DNA of 10,374 bases from Bacteroidota bacterium (GTDB lineage Bacteria; Bacteroidota; Bacteroidia; AKYH767-A; JABDAW01). Below are positions 5,214-10,374 of the stretch, in pieces (position 1 is the stretch's first letter; each line of letters opens with the position of its first letter). The notes under the pieces were generated by a model. That model was not told where the DNA came from, did not search any database, and was given only the letters and a program-made list of their open reading frames with translations. The translations under genes and the position numbers were made by a program. The stretch is taken from assembly GCA_023251595.1 (NCBI GenBank), contig JAHEYM010000103.1:1-10374 (forward strand), in the 5' to 3' direction.

Positions 5214-6128
5214 ATGAAAAACAACAATATTCATCTGCTTGAGGGATTATTTGAAAGTGAACGGCAACGACATTACGGGCGATTCGTAAAGAAGATTTAC
5301 GAGAATCGCATTGCCAAATCAGAAGACAAGCTCTATGCAATCAATGAATACCTAAAAAATTATGATTTTAAAACGAAAGCTCCGCTTCTTATTCACGGGC
5401 GGTGGAAACGCTTTATAAATTTTATGGAGCAACATAGAGCAATCGGGGCTTCGGTGAGTGCATCGATTAAACTCTTCCGCACCCAAGTGCCACCCACTAT
5501 TGATTCTTCAAGTTTTGAAGAAGCATCTCCGGAAGAAATAACGATGTTTCAAACGGAAAGAGATACGGAATTCATTGAGATTGAAGCCAACGAAAATAAT
5601 GACACGACAGCGGATACTGAAATTCCCGAATATAATCCGCACATACTAACTGACGAAGCACTGGTAAAACGATATGCCGAGTGGAAAGCGCAAAATAAGT
5701 TTTTGAAATTTCTGCAAGACGAAAAGAAAAAATATCTGAGCAAACGCGAAACAGAAAATCAGGATGCCATCGGAGGAGATGGCTCAAATTCGGATACTGA
5801 TAACAAGGTAGAGGAAAAGGACAAAAAACATTTTACTACAAGGCGACAAACGCTCGCAATGCACTACCTCAATCTATGTTATAAAATAACTCAAGGCAAT
5901 ATTAAATCATACTCAAAGTTTGTGCGATTTCTAACAGGCAAAAATGAAAAAGATGTTTATGATTTTCTTCGCAGACCGATGGAGGTAAATCCCGATCAAA
6001 AGAGAGAAGGTTCGGATAAAGCTCTCATCGCTGATTTGAATTATATTGAACAATATTTTATTGATATGGACTGTAGTGAAGTTGTAAAACTCATTCAAAA
6101 AGACATTAAATCAATAAAAGCAGGATAA
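5214..6128 (+). CDS. Unknown mobile-element protein, acidic centre and helical ends
   Basis: 304 aa, not recognised by name. An N-terminal helical part (1-95) contains GRWKRFINFMEQHRA. It is followed by an acidic, low-complexity centre (~100-145, with many E/D/T), a Lys-rich predicted coiled coil around ALVKRYAEWKAQNKFLKFL, a second acidic linker (180-205), and a C-terminal helical domain (~208-304) with TLAMHYLNLCYKI, SYSKFVRFLTGKNEKDVYDF and VVKLIQKDI. The C-terminal pattern reminds me of uncharacterised proteins that accompany integrases in Bacteroidota elements, but I cannot name a family. It lies 46 bp after the integrase with no promoter seen between, and a terminator follows it, so the two genes probably form one transcript. 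Confidence 0.75.
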   Translation: MKNNNIHLLEGLFESERQRHYGRFVKKIYENRIAKSEDKLYAINEYLKNYDFKTKAPLLIHGRWKRFINFMEQHRAIGASVSASIKLFRTQVPPTIDSSSFEEASPEEITMFQTERDTEFIEIEANENNDTTADTEIPEYNPHILTDEALVKRYAEWKAQNKFLKFLQDEKKKYLSKRETENQDAIGGDGSNSDTDNKVEEKDKKHFTTRRQTLAMHYLNLCYKITQGNIKSYSKFVRFLTGKNEKDVYDFLRRPMEVNPDQKREGSDKALIADLNYIEQYFIDMDCSEVVKLIQKDIKSIKAG

Positions 6129-6162
6129 ATAAATTATTGGAATCAAATAAGTTGCGGCGGAA

Positions 6163-6196
6163 TGAGGGGCTAATTTAGTCCCTCACTGCTTTTTTT
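6163..6196 (+). terminator. Intrinsic terminator closing the integrase operon
   Basis: Stem TGAGGGGCTA (6163-6172) with TAGTCCCTCA (6176-6185), ten pairs including one G-T, loop ATT, then ctgc and a run of seven T (6190-6196). It is well placed 35 bp after the stop of the 304-aa gene. Confidence 0.8.
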
Positions 6197-6205
6197 GAGG
6201 GTGAT

Positions 6206-6228
6206 ATTTGCAGAAAAATACTGCAAAT
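6206..6228. promoter_or_regulatory. Palindromic operator overlapping the HTH gene start
   Basis: ATTTGCAG (6206-6213) and CTGCAAAT (6221-6228) form a perfect inverted repeat with a 7-base spacer. The right arm runs into the ATG at 6227. An imperfect -7 box (GATATTTG, 6203-6210) overlaps the left arm. A bound dimer would block initiation, so autoregulation by the small HTH protein is a natural guess. In RNA the same hairpin would hide the start codon. Confidence 0.45.
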
Positions 6229-6526
6229 GTCTAACTCTAATAACCCCCTTTTTACTCTAACGATTGATCAGTTTATCTCGCTTGTAAAGGAGATTGTTCA
6301 GTCGATTATTCCGGTGAGTGATCGGGATAATAATTCACCGCCGCAAATTGAACATCTGAATATTCCGCAATGTGCCGATTTTCTCGGATGCTCGAAAGTA
6401 AGCATTCACAATTATAAGAAGCAGGGAATGCCGTATTATCGAATCGGCAGAAAAGTTCTTTTTCAGAAAAACGAGGTTCTTGAATTTATGCGGAAATCCC
6501 GCATTCGCACCCGACCACCTCCGTGA
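6227..6526 (+). CDS. Excisionase-like helix-turn-helix protein
   Basis: 99 aa. Residues ~45-92 form a MerR/excisionase-type HTH (HTH_17 kind): LNIPQCADFLGCSKVSIHNY, then KKQGMPYYRIGRKVLF, the strand wing, and KNEVLEFMRK. The N-terminal ~40 residues hold a hydrophobic helix (TIDQFISLVKEIVQSIIP) that may dimerise. Small proteins of this class bind near att sites to direct excision, or control element genes. It follows a terminator, so it needs its own promoter, and its start codon lies in a palindrome that may be its own operator. The C-terminus is basic and Pro-rich (RIRTRPPP). Excisionase versus transcription factor cannot be settled from sequence. Confidence 0.85.
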   Translation: MSNSNNPLFTLTIDQFISLVKEIVQSIIPVSDRDNNSPPQIEHLNIPQCADFLGCSKVSIHNYKKQGMPYYRIGRKVLFQKNEVLEFMRKSRIRTRPPP

Positions 6527-6595
6527 AAAATAAAATTGCGCATTAATAATACAAAAAAATAAATTGCATTATTTAAACTAAAAATATATATAAAA

Positions 6596-6814
6596 ATGAG
6601 AAATGTCGAATTTAATGTGCCGGAAGCGGTCATGACAGATTTCGTGAAGGAAATCGAAAAAAGAGAACTCGAAGGAATAATTACCGGAATGACTGAAGAT
6701 GATGAGGTAATTATTCGGGTTGAGTTTGAGCGGGATGAAACTTCCGAAGTGGATGAGCTTGAAGAAGCTCTAAACGATCTTGTTGAGAACCTCGAAGAGG
6801 AAGAAGAGGAATAA
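6596..6814 (+). CDS. Small highly acidic protein of unknown function
   Basis: 72 aa, not recognised. The first half looks like a small alpha/beta fold: strand RNVEFNVPE, helix VMTDFVKEIEKREL, strand GIITGM, strand EVIIRVEFER. The second half is almost wholly acidic and helical, ending in EEEEEE. Net charge is strongly negative. It is preceded by an AT-rich leader (actaaaaatatatataaaa) and followed 16 bp later by an excellent terminator, which argues for a real monocistronic gene. In 6536-6566 a TTG and a near-consensus TAAATTG stand in promoter-like positions, one base short of ideal. DNA mimicry, a chaperone or an anti-defence role are possible but not shown. Confidence 0.7.
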   Translation: MRNVEFNVPEAVMTDFVKEIEKRELEGIITGMTEDDEVIIRVEFERDETSEVDELEEALNDLVENLEEEEEE

Positions 6815-6830
6815 GTTGTTTCAACCGGAG

Positions 6831-6857
6831 ACCGGAGCAGAAATGCTCCGGTTTTTT
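6831..6857 (+). terminator. Intrinsic terminator after the acidic-protein gene
   Basis: ACCGGAGC (6831-6838) pairs perfectly with GCTCCGGT (6845-6852), loop agaaat, followed by a T run through 6857. A classic strong terminator. Confidence 0.88.
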
Positions 6858-6918
6858 AATGATTATTTGTGAGGCGTAAACCGTCAAACCCTCATACAGA
6901 CTAACTAAACATACGTTT

Positions 6919-8235
6919 ATGGAGATCAAAACCTGTCAATTTTGTAAAGACCCGATACCTGTGAGCAAGCGGGTGGATTCTAAATTCTGTTCCACTTCCT
7001 GCCGGGCGAAATACTGGGTACAGTCGAAGGAAGCTATAAAGCCGCTACTGCCTGCACCGATCACGGAATCCCTTCGTGGAGTGATTGATGATAAACCTAC
7101 TCCGATCAAGAAGAAATATGTTTTTGAAGAAAGAGAGGTCGAGGTCGAAAATCCAGAATTTATGCATCAGGCAACGGCTTTCAAACGTTTAGTAAGGTTA
7201 AAGGGGCAAATACAAGGGCAAATTCTCCAAGTGCAGAATGAAATTCGTGCCACTCTCCAAATGGACGGTTTTGGGTGGAAAGCTGGAGCAGCGGCTACAG
7301 GTGCAATCATCGGTCTTAAAAAAACCAAAGGCTCGTTTTGGGGCTTGTTACTCGGAATTACCGCAGGTCGTTTAGCCGGAGGGATCGTCAGCGAACTGAC
7401 GAAGCAAGAGAGGGAAAAACAAAAGGCGCAGAAAATAATGAAACTCAGGGGGCAACTTCTGGAGCTTCAGAATCGGCATAATGGAATGATCGATGAAAGT
7501 ATTAAGATGTCTCAAGAACTTAACAAGCTCCCCAAATATGTAATGGGGAAAAGGAAATTCGCTGTTCTTCTGAGCGAAAATACTCAAGAAGCTGAAACTA
7601 AAACTGAAGTGGATCTGCCCAAGATTGAAGCAAGAACAGAACCCGAATTAAATGGTAATGAAAAGATCATCAGGAGTAGCCAACTAAAAGATATTCATTA
7701 CAAAACCTTAAACTTTCAGGAGAAGTGGAAAGATTTCTTCGGGCTTCCGGTAGTCACCTTCCAATGCGTGATACATGGAATGGCGGGAGAGGGCAAATCG
7801 ACTTTTGCGATTCAGTTTGCAAACTATCTCGCCGAAAACTTCGGAACAGCAATCTATGTGAGCAGCGAAGAGGGATTTTCAAAGACCTTTAAGGACAAGG
7901 TGTTTGCAAATAAAACGAGCTCGGATTTTCTATTCGTTGCAGACCTCAGAACATACAATGATATTTTAAAGGAAGTTAAGCCCGATCAGTTTAACTTTAT
8001 CTTTCTCGACAGTCTCGACAACATGCGGATTGATGCCGTAATGATGAAGCAACTCCGGAATCGCTACAAAAATTCCGCTTTGGTCACAATCTCCCAATCA
8101 ACCAAAGACGGGAAGATGCGTGGCTCTTATGAGATCGTGCATGATGCCGACATCGCCGTGCGGGTTGAGAATGGAATTGCAACTACTACGAAGAATAGGT
8201 TTAAGGAGAAGGGGACGGTGTATAAAGTGTTTTGA
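6919..8235 (+). CDS. Zinc-finger / glycine-zipper / RecA-RadA-like ATPase
   Basis: 438 aa. The N-terminus has a treble-clef-like zinc site with C6-x2-C9 and C24-x3-C28 (CQFC...CSTSC). A helical part (82-115) leads to a Gly/Ala-rich hydrophobic stretch (119-156: GWKAGAAATGAIIGL...GLLLGITAGRLAGGIVSEL) resembling a glycine zipper or membrane hairpin. After a coiled coil (160-205) and linker comes a RecA-fold ATPase: Walker A GMAGEGKST (287-295), the strand AIYVSSEEG with an acidic pair typical of RadA/DnaB-like enzymes, Walker B FIFLD (360-364), and the SQSTKDGKMRGSYEIVHDAD segment (392-410) seen in RadA/KaiC/DnaB-like proteins. No RadA Lon-like domain follows. It stands after a terminator, so it must have its own promoter, which I could not identify. 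It may act in element replication or DNA handling; the membrane-like segment is unusual for such a role. Confidence 0.85.
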   Translation: MEIKTCQFCKDPIPVSKRVDSKFCSTSCRAKYWVQSKEAIKPLLPAPITESLRGVIDDKPTPIKKKYVFEEREVEVENPEFMHQATAFKRLVRLKGQIQGQILQVQNEIRATLQMDGFGWKAGAAATGAIIGLKKTKGSFWGLLLGITAGRLAGGIVSELTKQEREKQKAQKIMKLRGQLLELQNRHNGMIDESIKMSQELNKLPKYVMGKRKFAVLLSENTQEAETKTEVDLPKIEARTEPELNGNEKIIRSSQLKDIHYKTLNFQEKWKDFFGLPVVTFQCVIHGMAGEGKSTFAIQFANYLAENFGTAIYVSSEEGFSKTFKDKVFANKTSSDFLFVADLRTYNDILKEVKPDQFNFIFLDSLDNMRIDAVMMKQLRNRYKNSALVTISQSTKDGKMRGSYEIVHDADIAVRVENGIATTTKNRFKEKGTVYKVF

Positions 8236-8317
8236 GTGAAAAGTAAATGGGAAATATTAAGATAACAAATAGCTAACTTTATCCCTTCAAATCCTAACAC
8301 GCAATGTTGACTGGGAT

Positions 8318-9160
8318 ATGGCAGGTGAAGACAACAACATGAAACACATCAAATACCTTAACACCTTAGATGAAGTAAGAGCATTAGTCTCAAAAGTTCA
8401 GGAGAAAAGAATCCCGGGTATTTTGGGGTTGGAATCCTTAAAGCATTTCTTTTACAGAGGACAAATTTCTGATTCATTCGAATTAAAATCAAGTTTATCT
8501 CGTTTTTTTATTGACAGTAAGAGATTGGCAAAAGTTGAAGAAGAACTCATGATCGCGTTTAAAGCAGAAATGATTGCCAAAGGTAAGTTTGGAAAAGTGA
8601 TGTTGCATGATCCATCAATGGATTTTCAGAATGAGTGGGCATGGTTAGGTCAAGCACAGCACTATAGACTTCCGACTCGAATGCTCGATTGGACACTTAG
8701 TTGGGAAGTTGCATTGTTCTTTGCTGTTGAGAACAATCCAACATACAATGATCATGATTCTCAATTTTGGGTGTTCTCTGTCCCTGAAGCCATAGTTATG
8801 CATGACACAAAACCTGAATTATACTACCGGACAGACCCTTACAGAATTGACCAGACATGGTTAATAAATCCCAGCTTTTTTTGGACAGACAACAATAAAA
8901 ATGAAACCGCAGAAACAAGAAGGGCGAGAATGCATGGTAAGTTTTTGATTCAATCGCTGGAAAACACACTGAAACCGCTTGAAGACCAGGCGGACATTAT
9001 TCCAAACATAGAAAAATATTGTATCCCCAAAGGAGCAAAAGGACAGATTAGATTGGAATTGGCAGCGGACGGAATCTATGGCGAATTCCTATATTGTAAT
9101 GAGGACGATGTAATTAACGATCTTATTTATAATTTGAGAAATAAATTCAATTTGACTTGA
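8318..9160 (+). CDS. FRG-domain protein, probable phage-defence component
   Basis: 280 aa from the ATG at 8318; the ATG at 8339 (MKHIKYLNT) is an equally plausible start. The FRG family signature is complete: FFYRGQ (44-49), the long AQHYRLPTRMLDWT (113-126) followed by VALFFAVEN (131-139), and a late RRARMHGKFLIQ (201-212). FRG proteins are of unknown biochemical function but turn up often in defence islands. The C-terminus ends in an acidic helix. The stop lies 29 bp before the abiH start, indicating one operon and joint action. No clear promoter stands in the 82-bp gap behind the ATPase gene; TAACTTTA at 8274-8281 is one base off the -7 consensus and lacks a matching -33. Confidence 0.85.
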   Translation: MAGEDNNMKHIKYLNTLDEVRALVSKVQEKRIPGILGLESLKHFFYRGQISDSFELKSSLSRFFIDSKRLAKVEEELMIAFKAEMIAKGKFGKVMLHDPSMDFQNEWAWLGQAQHYRLPTRMLDWTLSWEVALFFAVENNPTYNDHDSQFWVFSVPEAIVMHDTKPELYYRTDPYRIDQTWLINPSFFWTDNNKNETAETRRARMHGKFLIQSLENTLKPLEDQADIIPNIEKYCIPKGAKGQIRLELAADGIYGEFLYCNEDDVINDLIYNLRNKFNLT

Positions 9161-9189
9161 AGATTCCCGAAACTTTAAACAAAGAGACC

Positions 9190-10131
9190 ATGAAAAATCT
9201 GAACAATCGACTTTACATTATCGGAAACGGTTTTGACCAACATCATGGACAGAAATCAGGATACCTTGACTTCAAAAAATATTTGGAGGACAAGGATACA
9301 GATTTGTTAGAAAAGCTTGAAAAATTATTTACCTCAGATTCACTATGGGGTGACTTTGAGGAGACTTTAGCTTATCTTGATACAGATCAAATCGTAGATG
9401 AGTGCTTAAACTTTCTTTTTCCTTATAGTGACGATGACTGGAGTGACGCATACCATCATGATTATCAATACGAGGTTCAGCGGCGAATCGACACTATGAC
9501 AGTTGATCTAAAGAATTTATTCACAGAGTGGATATTACAACTGAAATTACCGTGCGATGCAATTGAAAAAAAGATCGAACTCAAAAAGGATAGTGCTTTC
9601 ATTTCTTTTAATTACACAGACACGCTCGAAAGACTTTATGGAGTAGCTCAAAAAAACATCTTTTACATTCACAACAAAGCAATTGACAAAGAATCAACTC
9701 TAATTTTGGGACACAGTCGAGACCCCAATAAAATAAAAAAACTTGAAGAACTCTACAATAACGAAGACACTGATGTAAGAGTAGCTGAAGGCAATAGAAT
9801 TCTTGATAGCTACTTTGAAGATACATATAAATCGACCAACAAAACAATTCAGGAGAACAATGAATTTTTTAAAAGTTTGAGAAGTGTGAGTGAAATTTAT
9901 GTTTTAGGTCATTCATTTTCCAAGGTTGATATTCCTTACTTTCAAGAAATCATTAAATACATTGACAAGGAGGTGACCAAATGGAAAGTCAGTATTCGTA
10001 AGAGGAAAGACATAGTCAACCGTGAAGAAGTATTTCGCCACCTCGGAATTAATATTAGTTTAGTAGAGTTCAATTCTATTACAAATGTCGATAGTAAGCA
10101 GCTTAAATTGTTTAATACTGCAAACTTTTAA
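9190..10131 (+). CDS. abiH: AbiH-like abortive-infection protein
   Basis: 313 aa from the ATG at 9190. I prefer it to the TTG at 9157 because AbiH proteins start just before the first strand, here NRLYIIGNGFDQHHG. The motifs fit the AbiH family, which has a SIR2-like Rossmann core: the glycine motif IGNGFD (11-16), WGDFEE (53-58), SFNYTD (139-144), a first LGHS (173-176), a second LGHS (239-242), and D247 with PYF (249-251). AbiH was described as a lactococcal abortive-infection protein; its mechanism is not known to me, though relatives in the SIR2-like fold act on NAD or related nucleotides. Pairing with the FRG gene suggests a two-gene defence module with FRG as sensor or second effector (inference). 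Confidence 0.87.
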   Translation: MKNLNNRLYIIGNGFDQHHGQKSGYLDFKKYLEDKDTDLLEKLEKLFTSDSLWGDFEETLAYLDTDQIVDECLNFLFPYSDDDWSDAYHHDYQYEVQRRIDTMTVDLKNLFTEWILQLKLPCDAIEKKIELKKDSAFISFNYTDTLERLYGVAQKNIFYIHNKAIDKESTLILGHSRDPNKIKKLEELYNNEDTDVRVAEGNRILDSYFEDTYKSTNKTIQENNEFFKSLRSVSEIYVLGHSFSKVDIPYFQEIIKYIDKEVTKWKVSIRKRKDIVNREEVFRHLGINISLVEFNSITNVDSKQLKLFNTANF

Positions 10132-10144
10132 AACCTTGAAATAT

Positions 10145-10374
10145 ATGAAATATAATTATCTGGTTGTTCTCGTGCTTTTTTATTTTCAATTAAATATAAG
10201 AGCTCAAATTACTTCTATGTGGAGCGGTAGCGGAATCGTCTTAACCACTGACGGATACATTGCTACAAATAATCATGTTGTAGAAAATGGAATGGAATTA
10301 TTTGTTGATGTTTTCAATAATGGGATTAAAAAAACGTATAAAGCGAACACGATAAAAACTGATTCTATTAATGA
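10145..10374 (+). CDS. Trypsin-like (HtrA/S1C-type) serine protease, 3' end outside the window
   Basis: 76 codons are visible from the ATG at 10145, open to the window edge. The N-terminus is a signal peptide: MKYNYLVVLVLFYFQLNIRA, with cleavage likely after the Ala before Q. Then come GSGIVLTTDGYIATNNHVVE, the oxyanion-side strand and catalytic-His segment (TNNHVV) of HtrA/trypsin-like proteases; the Asp and Ser are beyond the window. The gap to the abiH stop is 13 bp, so co-transcription is possible. The export signal argues for a periplasmic or surface role and against a direct part in a cytoplasmic defence complex. It may instead be the resident gene at the right side of the island. Confidence 0.8.
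   Translation, partial: MKYNYLVVLVLFYFQLNIRAQITSMWSGSGIVLTTDGYIATNNHVVENGMELFVDVFNNGIKKTYKANTIKTDSIN

Noticed and set aside
9157..9189. TTG start for abiH overlapping the FRG stop
   Set aside because: The overlap looks like translational coupling, but the ATG at 9190 places the first strand and IGNGFD motif at the distance usual for AbiH.

Overview
The window looks like a chromosomal island in a member of the Bacteroidota or a close relative (Ignavibacteria/Chlorobi type). The evidence is AT-rich A-tract leaders with weak Shine-Dalgarno sites, two sequences that fit the Bacteroidota promoter form TTG-N20-TAnnTTTG, an Arm-DBD/SAM5-like tyrosine recombinase of the kind common in that phylum, and an MlaD-type MCE protein. 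I ran no searches; family calls rest on motifs read by eye.

Layout. (1) 1-711: 3' part of an mlaD-like gene, probably the conserved left flank. (2) 712-1240: no gene, but a dense set of iterated motifs: a 27-bp sequence that recurs beside the integrase, a nested hairpin, two 24-bp direct repeats built of TCACATGA units, and a cluster of TGTCCTGTAT decamers including a 14-bp-arm palindrome. (3) 1241-2752, minus strand: an unusual fusion of a RibD-like zinc deaminase domain to a HATPase_c_4/winged-helix module. (4) 2753-3937: about 1.2 kb without a convincing gene but full of structure: a rightward promoter with no ORF behind it, several hairpins, two REP-like palindromes around a perfect 27-bp-arm inverted repeat, and a large imperfect palindrome holding the second copy of the 27-bp repeat. 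(5) 3938-8235: mobile-element core: tyrosine recombinase with altered catalytic residues, unknown 304-aa protein, terminator, excisionase-like HTH protein, 72-aa very acidic protein, terminator, and a zinc-finger/glycine-zipper/RecA-like ATPase. (6) 8318-10131: FRG-domain gene and abiH-like gene, a probable phage-defence pair. (7) 10145 to the end: start of an exported trypsin-like (HtrA-type) protease, 13 bp after abiH.

How it fits together (inference): an integrase-driven element appears to have entered just downstream of mlaD, at or near a hairpin that may be the mlaD terminator. A repeat of that hairpin sequence sits 163 bp before the integrase, so the 3-kb deaminase-ATPase segment may be a separate or earlier insertion stacked against the integrase element. 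The integrase promoter is wrapped by TGTATGTA repeats, suggesting autoregulation or arm-type binding sites. The most likely accessory immune functions are the deaminase-ATPase protein and the FRG-AbiH pair.
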